Assembly (NCBI RefSeq): GCF_000165485.1 | Contig: NC_014623.1 | Location: 9,318,893 to 9,382,892, forward strand | DNA length: 64,000 bases | Direction of reading: 5' to 3' | Source: Stigmatella aurantiaca DW4/3-1 | GTDB taxonomy: Bacteria; Myxococcota; Myxococcia; Myxococcales; Myxococcaceae | Part shown: piece after piece, positions 17,838-26,975 of the stretch | How the letters are laid out: each line of letters begins with the position of its first letter | Numbering within the stretch: the stretch's first letter is position 1 | The notes under the pieces: generated by a model | Seen by the model: the letters and a program-made list of their open reading frames with translations, nothing else | Told to the model about the DNA's origin: nothing | Database searches by the model: none | Position numbers and translations under genes: made by a program

Positions 17838-19064
17838 CTAGCGGGCGGCGAAGGCAGCGGCCGCTGAGGCGCGGGCGGCGGCCACGGCGGCCTCGATGTC
17901 CAGCTTGCCGCCGGTGCTCACCTTGCCCTTGAGATCCGGATCCACCTCCACCGTCTTCACCAGCATGTCGCGCACCTGGGCCGCCGTCAGGTTCGGATTC
18001 TCCGCGAACATCAGCGCCGCGGTGGCCGCCACGCGCGGGGTGGCCATGGAGGTGCCGCTCATCTCCTCCCAGCGGTTGCCGGGCACGGTGCTCAACACGT
18101 CCTCGCCCACGGCGGCCAGCTCGACGACCTTGTCGCCGTGCGACGAGTAGCTGGCCAGCTTGTCGTTCTTCTTGTCCATGGAGGCCACGGTGATGACGTT
18201 GGGCAGATCCACGTTGGCCGGGAAGTCCTTCACGTTGTTCATGTTGCTGCCGTTGCCGTTGGCGGTGGCCGCCACCAGCAGGATGTCCGCATCCGCCAGC
18301 TTCTGCACCGCGGCGTTCCAGCGCTTCTGCGAGGCCGCGTCGCGGTACTCGTCGCCGAAGCTGGCGTTCACCGCGCGGATGTTGGCGCCCTTGTTCTTCA
18401 GGTCCACCACGTAGTCCACGGAGCGCTCGAAGTTCGTCAGCAGGTCAGCGCCGTCGTACAGCCCGCCCACCGAGAGGACCTGCGCCTTGCCCGCGGCCAC
18501 GCCGGTGTTGCCCTTGCCGTTGTCCTCGGCGGCGATGATGCCCGCCACGTGCGTGCCGTGGTCCGTGCCGGCCCCCTGCATCGGATCACCCGAGTTGAAG
18601 CCCACGTTGAAGCCGTGGATGTCGTCCTTGATGCCGTTGCCGTCGTTGTCGATGCCATCGCCTTCCACCTCGCCCGGGTTGGTCCACAGGGCCCCATCCA
18701 GGTCGGTGTGCTTGGTGTCCACCCCACCGTCGAAGATGGCGACGACGGGCGGGCCCGAGGGCTTGACCGGCGGCTTCGCGTCCACGTTGGACGGGCCCTT
18801 CAGCGAGGCCACCGACGCGCGCTCCGGCGCGGCGCTGGGCGCCGAGGTGGGGCGCAAGCCCGTGGGCCGGTCCACGAAGGTGTTCTTGCCGGGGCGATCC
18901 ACGAAGTTCGCGCGCGCCGCCGGGGCCCCATCAAAGCCATCCACGGGGGGGCGAACCTCCGCGCGCGCCGGGGCGGCGGCAGCGGCGGGACGAGGCGTTT
19001 CCGTCTCGGAACGGGAGGACGGCGTGGGGCGGGAGGCGGGGGGAAGCTTGGAAACGGTGGTCAT
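17838..19064 (-). CDS. subtilisin-like (S8) serine peptidase without obvious signal peptide
   Basis: 408 residues. Catalytic Asp in AIFDGGVDTKHTD, His in DHGTHVAGIIA and Ser in MSGTSMATPRVAA are present, and ATANGNGSN gives the region of the oxyanion Asn. An Asp/Asn-rich loop (GDGIDNDGNGIKDD) probably binds Ca2+. The N-terminal ~110 residues are low complexity (Pro, Ala, Ser, Arg) with two similar NFVDRPGKN/TFVDRPTG elements, and no hydrophobic signal is seen, so export route or intracellular action is unclear. The C-terminus is Ala-rich helical. Monocistronic, with a T-rich hairpin region between it and the upstream phosphatase gene. Confidence 0.88.
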   Translation of the reverse strand: MTTVSKLPPASRPTPSSRSETETPRPAAAAAPARAEVRPPVDGFDGAPAARANFVDRPGKNTFVDRPTGLRPTSAPSAAPERASVASLKGPSNVDAKPPVKPSGPPVVAIFDGGVDTKHTDLDGALWTNPGEVEGDGIDNDGNGIKDDIHGFNVGFNSGDPMQGAGTDHGTHVAGIIAAEDNGKGNTGVAAGKAQVLSVGGLYDGADLLTNFERSVDYVVDLKNKGANIRAVNASFGDEYRDAASQKRWNAAVQKLADADILLVAATANGNGSNMNNVKDFPANVDLPNVITVASMDKKNDKLASYSSHGDKVVELAAVGEDVLSTVPGNRWEEMSGTSMATPRVAATAALMFAENPNLTAAQVRDMLVKTVEVDPDLKGKVSTGGKLDIEAAVAAARASAAAAFAAR

Positions 19065-19149
19065 GGCGTCGAACTCGGTGTCAGCGCGGGGGATGGATAA
19101 AAGAGTTATCGCCCCGTGACACAGCGAGTTGCCCCTGTGCGCACAAATA

Positions 19150-19190
19150 ACCCAAAAAACCTACATTGTCGCCTCGTGAGAAAACGAGAC
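19150..19190 (-). terminator. possible intrinsic terminator of the histidine phosphatase gene
   Basis: Read on the minus strand, CTCGT and ACGAG form a short stem ~30 nt after the stop at 19219, followed within ~20 nt by a run of six T. The stem is weak (5 bp), but the T-run is rare in this GC-rich window. Confidence 0.35.
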
Positions 19191-19218
19191 CTTAGAGAAG
19201 CCCGAACACAGCCCCGGC

Positions 19219-19809
19219 TCACTCCCGCAGGTGGGTGGTGTCGTTCCAGCTCACGAGGACAGGCTGGTTTCCATCCCAGCCCAGCACGCTGATGGAGGCG
19301 GTGCCCAGGGTGAAGAGCCGCCCATCGGTGAGGGGCAAGTCCAACCAGCGCGCCGCGAACACCCGCAGGAGGTGGCCATGGGAGAAGAGGAGGACATGGC
19401 CTCCGGCCTGACGGGCCTCGGCGATGAGCGGGTCCACCCGCGCCCGCACCTGATCCGCTGTCTCCCCCTGGGGGACGCCATCGCGCCAGAGCGTCCAGTC
19501 CGGGAGCTGGGAGCGAATCTCCACCGCGGTCTTGCCCTCGTAAGCGCCGTAGTCCCACTCCATCAGCTCGGGGCGCAGCTTCGCGGCACCGCCGTAGCCC
19601 GCCAGGGCACAGGTCTCCCGGGCACGGCTCAGCGGGCTGGTCCACACTGCGTCGAAGCGCCAAGCCTTCAAGGGGGCGCTCAAGGCAGCGCCCATCCGCT
19701 TCCCTTCCTCCAGCAGGGGAATGTCGGTGCGGCCCGTGTGCTGGCCGCTCCGGCTCCAGGCGGTTTCACCGTGGCGGACCAGGACGATCTGAGAAGAAGG
19801 CGGTTTCAT
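19219..19809 (-). CDS. histidine phosphatase superfamily protein
   Basis: 196 residues. Phosphoglycerate-mutase-like phosphatase with the catalytic RHG motif in LVRHGETAW, TSPLSRARETC, acid-loop region ELMEWDYGAYEGKT and second histidine in LLFSHGHLLRV. These define a phosphatase or mutase acting on small phosphorylated metabolites; the exact substrate (sugar phosphate, alpha-ribazole phosphate or other) cannot be assigned. There is no cobalamin-biosynthesis gene nearby to support CobC. Cytoplasmic; no signal peptide. Confidence 0.88.
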   Translation of the reverse strand: MKPPSSQIVLVRHGETAWSRSGQHTGRTDIPLLEEGKRMGAALSAPLKAWRFDAVWTSPLSRARETCALAGYGGAAKLRPELMEWDYGAYEGKTAVEIRSQLPDWTLWRDGVPQGETADQVRARVDPLIAEARQAGGHVLLFSHGHLLRVFAARWLDLPLTDGRLFTLGTASISVLGWDGNQPVLVSWNDTTHLRE

Positions 19810-20066
19810 GTGTCGGCATCATCGCGCGTTCATGCCGGCCTCGGACGGCGTTTCCAGAAAGATGTGGGGCTCGAAACGCTTGCCCGTGCCCGCTGGCCAT
19901 CATGGCTCGGAAATCAGACTTGGCTTCAAATGCTTGAAATACTGGATTGTTGACGCCCTTCTAGTCGTGGCCTCCCTGCGGGTAGCTCCGATGCCCCTGC
20001 TGCCCGCGTTACAACCGCCCCCGGCCTGATCCACGGTGTGCAGGCCGCGCGGAGGTGAGAGGTGTC

Positions 20067-21245
20067 ATGGGGACCACGGCAGAAAAGAGGCAGCTGCAGT
20101 CGTTGGGAATCCTCTCGCGGGCTGGGCGTGCTGGACTCCGGAAGCGGGCGCTGGGCGCGGCCTTGATCCTGGCGATGACAGGCTGCGGGGAATGGGACGA
20201 GGAGGGCGCGGACGCCCAACGCTGTGCCCAGCGGGCCCCTCGGCTCCAGGCCAGACTCGAGGCGCTCGCCCAGGAAATGGATCTGCCGGGCGTGACGGCC
20301 TCCCTGCGCCTTCGGAACTGCCTGTGGCATGGGGCCGCGGGTGAAGCCCTGGTCGAGCCCGACACCGAGATGACGGCCGAGAACCGGCTGCGCGTGGGCA
20401 GCATCACCAAGACGTTCGTCGCGACGGTGGCGCTGCAACTTCAAGCCGAAGGCCGGCTCTCCTTGGACGCCACGCTCGCGCAGTACCTCCCCGGCTTTCC
20501 CAACGCGGAGGTCATCACCGTGCGCCAGCTCCTCAACCACACGAGCGGCGTGGCCAACTACACCACCCACCCGGCCTTCCGCGCCGAGACCAACTCCCAC
20601 CTGGGACGGACGTGGACCTTCGACGAGCTCATCGCCCTGGGGGCCGCCGAGTCCCCAGCCCTCCCGCCGGGAACCGGCTGGAACTACGCCAACACCAACT
20701 ACCTCCTGGTGGGCTTCATCATCGAGCGCGTGACGGGCACCTCGCTCGCGGAGCAACTCCGCGCGCGCATCATCGAGCCCCTGGGCCTGAGGAGCACGGG
20801 GCTCGATGGCGACGAGGTGTTGTCACCCGTCACCGTGCATGGCTATGAGCGGACCACGCAGGCCAGCCCCTGGAGCGACGTCACCGGGGTGCTCCACCCT
20901 TCCGCGGCGGGCGCGGCGGGGGCCCTCGTCTCCAGCGCGGACGACATCAGCCTCTTCTATCAATCGCTGTTCGAGCGCCCGCTGCTGGCCGCCGAGCAGC
21001 GCGCGGAGATGATGGAATGGATCCAGACCCGGGAGCCCAAGGTCCCCGAGTATGGCCTGGCGCTCATGCGCCGCACCACCCCGGAGGGCCCGGGGCACGG
21101 CCACAGCGGCAGCTTTCCCGGCTACTCCGCCGATGCGGCCTACTTCCCGGATCAGAAGGCCGCGCTGGCGATCCTGGTCAACACGGAGTCCTCCAACCTC
21201 TCCACCATGACCCAACAGTTGCTGGAGGTGCTGACCGCGCCGTGA
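20067..21245 (+). CDS. beta-lactamase-family (class C/EstB-like) serine hydrolase lipoprotein
   Basis: 392 residues. A long N-region leads to lipobox ALILAMTGC. The class C beta-lactamase/D-Ala-D-Ala carboxypeptidase fold shows its nucleophile in GSITKTF (SxxK), Tyr-x-Asn in WNYANTNYLL and a third box in GHGHSGSFPG. LLNHTSGVANY is the usual conserved segment. Probable roles are esterase, peptidase or peptidoglycan hydrolysis at the cell surface. I prefer the ATG at 20067, 11 bp after GGAGG, to the GTG at 20055 that overlaps it. Upstream 257 bp carry no other gene. Confidence 0.87.
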   Translation: MGTTAEKRQLQSLGILSRAGRAGLRKRALGAALILAMTGCGEWDEEGADAQRCAQRAPRLQARLEALAQEMDLPGVTASLRLRNCLWHGAAGEALVEPDTEMTAENRLRVGSITKTFVATVALQLQAEGRLSLDATLAQYLPGFPNAEVITVRQLLNHTSGVANYTTHPAFRAETNSHLGRTWTFDELIALGAAESPALPPGTGWNYANTNYLLVGFIIERVTGTSLAEQLRARIIEPLGLRSTGLDGDEVLSPVTVHGYERTTQASPWSDVTGVLHPSAAGAAGALVSSADDISLFYQSLFERPLLAAEQRAEMMEWIQTREPKVPEYGLALMRRTTPEGPGHGHSGSFPGYSADAAYFPDQKAALAILVNTESSNLSTMTQQLLEVLTAP

Positions 21246-21385
21246 GCCGGGGAGCCAGCGGCGAAGCGTCCAGCGGTTCATGCTCCGGGCGCACGGGCGG
21301 ACCAGGGACCGTTGACGCCCGATCTGCGGGGAGCGTATAGCCAAAGGTCCCTCGATCCCGAGGGCGTCCACCTGGAGGGTGCACC

Positions 21386-22465
21386 GTGAAGAGGGCCTCG
21401 GTGAAAGCGGCGCGCCGCGAGCCCCTGCCCGGACAGGGCGAGCCAGTGGGCCTGCTCCGCCGCCTGGTGGCCGAGGCCCTTGGCTGTGGATTGCTGGTCG
21501 TCGCCCTGGAAGGGGCGCACCATGCCGCCGAGCACCTGGGCGCCAGCGCCACCGAGGGGCGCCTGTTCATGTCGTTCGCCGCCGGCTCGGTGCTCGCCTG
21601 CTTGACGCTCGCGCTCCGCCCCCTGTCCGGGGCCCACTTCAACCCGGCCCTCACCTTCGCCGGCGCGCTGGAGGAGCACGCGCCCTGGCAAGAGGTCCCG
21701 CTGTACGTCCTCGCCCAGGTGCTGGGCAGCCTCGGAGGACGGCTGCTGGCCCACCTCATGTGCCATGAGCCGCTGCTCCTCACCGCCAGAGAGCCCGCCG
21801 CCAGCGACGCCCAGTTTCTCACCGAGGCGGTCGCCACCTTCGGGCTGCTGGTGGTGGTGAGCGGGTGCATGCGGACGCGCCCGGCCGCCACCCCCTTCGT
21901 CATCCCGGCCTATGTGGCGGCAACGGTCTGGTTCACGGACTCGCGCTCACTGGCCAATCCGGCCCTGGTGCTGGCCCGCGCGGCCAGCGAGAGACCGGAC
22001 CTCATCCGCCCCTTCGACGTGGAGTCCTTCGTCGCGGCGCAACTGCTGGGCGCCGCGCTGGCGGTGTGCCTCTTTCGATGGCTGTTCAACCCGCGCTCCC
22101 GCGAGGCACGGCCCCACACGGTCCTCTTCGACTGCCCGGTGGCGGGCCCCCCCGAGGTGGCCGCTGCCCTGTTCAACCAACTGGCCCACCCCCAGCGTGC
22201 CCGCGCCCGGGTGCCCTCCTTTGAGGACCGGACCGCGAAGTCCTGCTGGAGGGTGCTGCTGGAGCCCGAAGGGAGCCCGGCCGCCCCAGGACCTCACGAG
22301 GAGCGCTGGTCCCTGCCCGCGCTCTCCTCCTCGAGAGAAGAGAACCTCCGCGCCTGGCAGACGGCGCTCCGTCCGCGGATTCAGGAGCTGCTGGAACGGC
22401 AGGGCTGGGAGCGGCTGCACCTCGTGGAGCCCCACCCTCCCGAGGGTCCACAAACAGCCACCTGA
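21386..22465 (+). CDS. aquaporin (MIP) fused to degenerate ArsC/LMW-phosphatase domain
   Basis: 359 residues. Residues ~20-235 are a MIP channel: NPA boxes at 86-88 (GAHFNPALTF) and 191-193 (SLANPALVL) and six hydrophobic segments. Residues ~244-345 resemble a low-molecular-weight phosphatase/arsenate reductase: VLFDC at 246-250 matches the ArsC P-loop start, AAALFNQLAHPQRARA follows as in ArsC, and WSLP plus a helix ending RIQELLERQ fit its C-terminus. The P-loop arginine of CX5R, one loop residue and the catalytic Asp-Pro are missing, so the domain is probably catalytically dead. Family precedent: AqpS-type channels extrude arsenite and occur fused to ArsC in some bacteria. GTG start has GGAGGG seven bases upstream. 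Confidence 0.85.
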   Translation: MKRASVKAARREPLPGQGEPVGLLRRLVAEALGCGLLVVALEGAHHAAEHLGASATEGRLFMSFAAGSVLACLTLALRPLSGAHFNPALTFAGALEEHAPWQEVPLYVLAQVLGSLGGRLLAHLMCHEPLLLTAREPAASDAQFLTEAVATFGLLVVVSGCMRTRPAATPFVIPAYVAATVWFTDSRSLANPALVLARAASERPDLIRPFDVESFVAAQLLGAALAVCLFRWLFNPRSREARPHTVLFDCPVAGPPEVAAALFNQLAHPQRARARVPSFEDRTAKSCWRVLLEPEGSPAAPGPHEERWSLPALSSSREENLRAWQTALRPRIQELLERQGWERLHLVEPHPPEGPQTAT

Positions 22466-22475
22466 CCTCTCAGGA

Positions 22476-24134
22476 CTACGGAATGATGACGGGCACGTGC
22501 ATGCCCTGTCCGTTATAGGCCGTGGTGCCACAGGCCGCGTGGGCCCAATCCCCATTTACCGCCGAGCAGATGCGGAAGGCGCTGATGTTGGAGGGGGCCA
22601 CGTCGATGCCAGGTGAGGTGCACCGGCCGCTGTAGGTCCAGGCCAGGGCACGGTTCACGGAATTCACGTCGATGCAGGGGCCCACCCAGGCGCCTGTGTC
22701 GCGGCGCTGCACGTCGATGGAGTACTGCGCCCCCGTCTGCTTCTCGTTCCACGTCAGGTCCACGAACGCGGCCGTGCCTCCAGGCAGGGACAGGAAGACG
22801 TCGTCGGAGACACCGTCATAAGCCGCCTCGACGAAGGAGCCCCAGACACCGTTGTTCGAGTAGAAAATGCGCATCGCGGCGATGTCGCCCTTGTTCACCA
22901 TGCGGCTGTTCGCGCTGAAGCACACCCCGTCGAAGGTGACCTTGTTCGTGCCGCCCAGCCGGTTGACGTCGAGACAAGGGCCCACCACCGAGCCGTCGCG
23001 CAGGACGAGATCGAGCGAGTAGCTGTACCCAGCCTTGTGGTTCCAGCGCACGTTGACCTGGTTGAGCGAGTACATCGTGCCGTCCGGCTTGAAGCCGACA
23101 CGCTGCTTGTAGGTGCTGCGCGAGGTGAAGGTGCCCGCGGGCTGAAAGGCTCCCACGTGGAAGAAGTTGAAGTACTCCCCGCGCCGGTCGACGATCGCGT
23201 TGTGGCCGTGGCTCTGGATGAGCTGGCCGGAGGCGTTGCGCATGGCCTGGGACAGCCGCCGCACCGCGCGCGCCCGGGTGAGCTGCGGGAGCGAGTCCGC
23301 CATGATGTAGCTCATGGCGTACTGGCTGTTGTACCAGCCGTGGCTGAAGAGCAGGTAGTAGATGCCATTGCGCTTGAAGATCTCCGGGGCTTCGTTGATG
23401 CCCTCTTCTTGCGCGGGGATCGCGGAGAGCGCGGGCCCGGTGACGTTGTAGACGGTGCCCGGCGCGGCGGTGTTGAACGCGGAGATGTTGTTCCCCCGGT
23501 CAAACCAGACGTAATAGAACCAGCGGCCCGTGGGATCATTGTAGGTCGCCGAGTCGATGCGCACGGTCCGGTTGCACCCTTCCTGCACGCAGCCAGTGCT
23601 GATGAGGCTGCGCGGGTACGGGGTGCCCGGGTTGATGGGCTGGGGCACGCCAAAGCGCAGGTTCAGGTCGGGCGCCGTGGCCGAGAAGGTCGTCACCTCC
23701 TGCCCCGCCGCCGGACAGGCCGCGCCGTTGGGGACCCGTTGGCCCGAGAAGGTCAGGATGTAGACGCCATTGGACTTGTTGAGGTCCGGCGCCCAGATGA
23801 GACAGTAATCGTAGACAGGATCGGCCGCCGAGGGGTTGTAGCTCAGCTTGAGGCGGAAGGCCGTCAGGTCATTCGTCTCGTAGATGGGCAGGGACTGGGA
23901 GTCGCCCGTGCCCGTGAGGAAGAACAGGTCGTCGTTCTCCTTGTAGACCTCGGGATCGGCCAGCCCAGGCTGAACCAGCGTGCGCTCCCAGCCACTCGCC
24001 AGCGGGGACTTCACGGTCTGAGGACCCGGCTCGGCCGGTCCGGACTCCGCAACGGTGCCTTCCTCTCCCGAGCAACCGAGGAGCGCCGTGAGGGTGAGAA
24101 GGGACAGGAACTGCCACGACGGCCTTGAACGCAT
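22476..24134 (-). CDS. GH43-like glycoside hydrolase lipoprotein
   Basis: 552 residues, lipobox ALLGC. A five-bladed beta-propeller of glycoside hydrolase family 43 type: general base Asp in GLADPEVYKENDD, pKa-modulating Asp likely in LIWAPDLNKSNG, general acid Glu in INEAPEIFKRNG and the His in SHGHNAIV that binds the central ion. GH43 enzymes act on arabinan, xylan or related plant side chains. The C-terminal ~200 residues hold two copies of a ~100-residue unit (VGPCLDVNRLGG and VGPCIDVNSVNR), probably a duplicated carbohydrate-binding or spacer domain with paired cysteines. Convergent with the aquaporin gene, 10 bp apart. Confidence 0.82.
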   Translation of the reverse strand: MRSRPSWQFLSLLTLTALLGCSGEEGTVAESGPAEPGPQTVKSPLASGWERTLVQPGLADPEVYKENDDLFFLTGTGDSQSLPIYETNDLTAFRLKLSYNPSAADPVYDYCLIWAPDLNKSNGVYILTFSGQRVPNGAACPAAGQEVTTFSATAPDLNLRFGVPQPINPGTPYPRSLISTGCVQEGCNRTVRIDSATYNDPTGRWFYYVWFDRGNNISAFNTAAPGTVYNVTGPALSAIPAQEEGINEAPEIFKRNGIYYLLFSHGWYNSQYAMSYIMADSLPQLTRARAVRRLSQAMRNASGQLIQSHGHNAIVDRRGEYFNFFHVGAFQPAGTFTSRSTYKQRVGFKPDGTMYSLNQVNVRWNHKAGYSYSLDLVLRDGSVVGPCLDVNRLGGTNKVTFDGVCFSANSRMVNKGDIAAMRIFYSNNGVWGSFVEAAYDGVSDDVFLSLPGGTAAFVDLTWNEKQTGAQYSIDVQRRDTGAWVGPCIDVNSVNRALAWTYSGRCTSPGIDVAPSNISAFRICSAVNGDWAHAACGTTAYNGQGMHVPVIIP

Positions 24135-24242
24135 GTGCTGCCTCCAGCGCCGTGACCCAAAACACGGCGAGCGTCCCTTAAATCATGAATTCACTTGAAT
24201 CGATGAAAAACTGGGACGCCGCAGCGCGGCAGCGAAGGGCTT

Positions 24243-24572
24243 TCAGCAGTCTGAATACTCACATGTCTGAATCACGCAGCCCGGGGGAATCTTCGCCCCG
24301 GCTTCCTCTTTGGCCTGGGTGCACGCCTTCGTGCAGCCCTTCAGGAAGGACGTGCTTCCGCGTCCTCGAGAGGTGTACGGACACACCCCCGAGCCCGTAT
24401 TCGTCACCGAACAGACTGCCTGGCACTGCGTGTCGAAGGCGCCCCCGGACATCCCCTGCTCCTCGGGGGTCTCCTCGCCCACGGGCACCCACGCGCCATG
24501 GGCTTCGCCACACCCTGCCAAGGCCAGCAACAGGACGGCACAGGCCGACAGCAGCAGTGAGCGTCGATTCAT
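24243..24572 (-). CDS. small Cys-rich lipoprotein
   Basis: 109 residues, start at ATG 24572 where a clean lipoprotein signal begins (MNRRSLLLSACAVLLLALAGC). The mature part contains about nine cysteines, including QCQAVC, GVCPYTSRG, GCTKAC and CVIQTCEYSDC, so it is likely a disulphide-stabilised surface or periplasmic protein. No known family recognised. Same orientation as the GH43 gene but 108 bp upstream of it, so its transcript may read on into that gene. Confidence 0.6.
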   Translation of the reverse strand: MNRRSLLLSACAVLLLALAGCGEAHGAWVPVGEETPEEQGMSGGAFDTQCQAVCSVTNTGSGVCPYTSRGRGSTSFLKGCTKACTQAKEEAGAKIPPGCVIQTCEYSDC

Positions 24573-24851
24573 GGCGGTGCTCCAGCTCGAAAGCGGCAGG
24601 CGGGATGCCTTGCGCGGCCATGAAGTAAGGAGTGCTCGCCCAGGCGGCAGGGGGCACCAGCCCCCAGGGCAAGGCATGTGCCGGCTCCCGGGCTTTTGCC
24701 GGAATCAAAGCGGATCCCTGCACCCCCAAAGACCTGTTGACTCAGCGTGTCAGGCGCCTCCACCCGGAGATCCCTCGGGCGGAACGCGGGGACGCGGATT
24801 CTTGCAAGCGCACCACCGGCCGTCCATTGTGCCTCCCCCTCAGGAGAAGAC

Positions 24852-26186
24852 ATGACCTCTGTTCGACTCGCCGCCCTGCTCGTCTCTGGAGGACTCTGTG
24901 TTGCCACCCCTGCGCTGGCCCAGTCTCCCGTTTCCAGTGAAGCCGCCGCGCCGGTAGCCACGCCGCCGCCCCCGCCGGCTCCCGCCGACGCGCCGACGCC
25001 CCCGCCGGCCCCAGTTCCCGCCGCTGCCCCGGACGATGAGAACATCTTCCGCTTCTACGGCACCTTCAACCCCCGGATCATCGCCGCCACCGGTGCGGTG
25101 GAGTCCTACAGCCAGCCGAATGCCTCGGCCATCACCGCCGCGGGCAACCCCGTCTTCTCCACCTCCTTCAACGAGGCGCGCTACTCCTTCCAGGTGGCGC
25201 AGTCCCGCCTCGGCTTCTGGCTCAACGAGAAGGGCCAGGTGCGCGCGCAGCTCGAGATCGACTTCGTGGACTTCGCCAAGGCCACGCCCACCGTCGCCAG
25301 CATGCCGCGGGTGCGGATCGCGCGCGTGGACTACGCCTTTGATCCCAGCCACACCCTCTCCCTGGGCCAGGACTGGGATCTGCACGCCCCCTTGAACCCG
25401 CATGGCATCAACCTGGTGGGGGCCCTCTTCGTCGGGGGCAACTCCGCCTTCATGCGCCAGCAGCTCAAGTACCTCTACTCCACCCCGTCGCTCGAGCTGG
25501 GCGCGGCGCTGGGCTTCCCCTCACCCAACAACACGGCCAAGGATGCCTCGTTCGAGCTGGGCTTCGTGCCCACCCTGGCGGTGCGCGGCGCCTACAAGTC
25601 CGGCAAGAGCCGCGTGGGTGTCTCGGCCATCGCCTCGCGGCTGCCCTTCAACCTGGGCACCCCGGACGAAAAGTTCCGCACCGCCTATGCCGCCGCGCTC
25701 TACTCCGAGCTCGCGCCCTCCACGGACACCAACGTGCGCGTGGAGGTCAACTACGGGCAGAACTCCGCCAGCCTGGGCATGCTGACCCTGGCGCTGGGCC
25801 GCAGCACCGACGACCTGAAGGAGTTCGGTGGCTTCATCTCGGCGCGCCAAGCCCTCACCACCCAGCATGCCGTCTATGGGATGGCCGGCTATCAGAAGGT
25901 GCTCGACCCCGAGAAGGTGGTGCCCAGCTACGCCTACGGCACGCCCCCCGCCAACGGCGAGGCCCCCGCCTTCAGCAGCGCCACCCTCTCCGGCACCGGC
26001 CCCGGCATGCTGCACAACGGCTCGGTGCGCGTGGGCTACGAGTTCAGGCCCTCCCGCAAGCTGGCCTTCGTGCTGGAAGGCTTCCTCTTCCGGTCGCACT
26101 TCCGCCTCCAGGCGGTGGATGTGCCCCGCGCCGAGCCCGTGCACACCACGCTCGGCCTCGAGACCGGCGCCCTGCTGACCTTCTGA
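24852..26186 (+). CDS. outer-membrane porin-like beta-barrel protein
   Basis: 444 residues. Sec signal (MTSVRLAALLVSGGLCVATPALA), then a ~35-residue Pro/Ala linker and an all-beta region: repeated alternating strands such as FRFYGTFNPRIIAATG, RLGFWLNEKGQVRAQLEID and VRVGYEFRPSRKLAFVLEGF. This layout matches uncharacterised myxobacterial porins that resemble phosphate-selective or carbohydrate porins; the substrate is unknown. The ATG at 24852 has AGGAGAAG upstream. Convergent with the zinc-ribbon gene, with a hairpin between them. Confidence 0.75.
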   Translation: MTSVRLAALLVSGGLCVATPALAQSPVSSEAAAPVATPPPPPAPADAPTPPPAPVPAAAPDDENIFRFYGTFNPRIIAATGAVESYSQPNASAITAAGNPVFSTSFNEARYSFQVAQSRLGFWLNEKGQVRAQLEIDFVDFAKATPTVASMPRVRIARVDYAFDPSHTLSLGQDWDLHAPLNPHGINLVGALFVGGNSAFMRQQLKYLYSTPSLELGAALGFPSPNNTAKDASFELGFVPTLAVRGAYKSGKSRVGVSAIASRLPFNLGTPDEKFRTAYAAALYSELAPSTDTNVRVEVNYGQNSASLGMLTLALGRSTDDLKEFGGFISARQALTTQHAVYGMAGYQKVLDPEKVVPSYAYGTPPANGEAPAFSSATLSGTGPGMLHNGSVRVGYEFRPSRKLAFVLEGFLFRSHFRLQAVDVPRAEPVHTTLGLETGALLTF

Positions 26187-26209
26187 GGCAGCCCCCGGAA
26201 ACGGAGCGC

Positions 26210-26234
26210 GGGGCGCCCGGACACGGGCGTCCCC
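26210..26234. terminator. hairpin between convergent genes
   Basis: GGGGCGCCCG and CGGGCG-T-CCCC form a 10-bp stem with one bulge and a 4-base loop, placed 24 bp after the porin stop and 17 bp beyond the stop of the opposing gene. Likely a bidirectional transcription-termination structure; there is no clear U-run. Confidence 0.45.
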
Positions 26235-26250
26235 TCCACGGGCCCCTTCC

Positions 26251-26898
26251 CTATCGGCGTTGGGGCGTTCCGCACTCGGAGCAGAAGCGGGCCTGGGGCT
26301 TCATCTCCACGCCGCACTCCGAGCAATGCACCTTGGCCGCCGCCAGGGGCTTGCCGCACTCGGAGCAGAACTTCCCGCCCGAGACGCGGGCACGGCAGTG
26401 GGGACAGGCCGACACCGCCGCCGAGCGCGGGGCCTTCATGTCCAGCGACTCCACCTGATCCACCTTGCGCGCTTTGTCCCAGGCCTGCTCCACCGCCACC
26501 TTGGCCTGGATGTGCGCGGCCTCCTCGTGGAGATCCGGCGCGCAGTCCTCGCACAGGCCGCGCGCCTCGTTCCAGCACGCCTGCGGGCACACCCAGTGGC
26601 CGCAGCGCGAGCAGTGCGCGAAGTGCTGCTTGGCTTCTTCCACCGCCTCGCCGTAGGCCTCGTCCCAGGCACTGCCGCGCAAGGCATCCTTCACATGCTG
26701 GCCCGCGTAGGCGGCCCGCGACAGAGAGCCCCCGAAGAGCGAGCCCGCCGCCTTGAGGATGCCGGTCGCCACCCCCACCTTGCTGGCGATGAACGGCGAC
26801 AGGTGACCGTTGCGGCACTTGTCGCACTGGAACTCGAACTGGAAGCCGAAGTTGTTGGAGCGGTCGGTGTAGTTGCGGGTGAACTGGATCATCGCCAT
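26251..26898 (-). CDS. zinc-ribbon protein with multiple CxxC knuckles
   Basis: 215 residues, cytoplasmic. Begins with IQFTRNYTDRSNNFGFQFEFQ followed by CDKC. Further metal-binding pairs are CSRCGHWVC, CEDC, CPHC with CSECGKP, and CSECGVEM with CSECGTP: at least four zinc-binding units, the last two being repeats of an FCSECG ribbon. A Gly/Ala-rich amphipathic region (~40-70) separates the first pair from the rest. Function unknown; proteins of this type are often adaptors. ATG at 26898 or 26892. Standalone gene. Confidence 0.75.
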   Translation of the reverse strand: MAMIQFTRNYTDRSNNFGFQFEFQCDKCRNGHLSPFIASKVGVATGILKAAGSLFGGSLSRAAYAGQHVKDALRGSAWDEAYGEAVEEAKQHFAHCSRCGHWVCPQACWNEARGLCEDCAPDLHEEAAHIQAKVAVEQAWDKARKVDQVESLDMKAPRSAAVSACPHCRARVSGGKFCSECGKPLAAAKVHCSECGVEMKPQARFCSECGTPQRR

Positions 26899-26975
26899 GG
26901 CGCGCGAACCTCAGGGGGCGTCGAAGCGCCCGCCACGTTAACACGCACCTTGCGTACAGAGGGCCGTGGGGAGGC

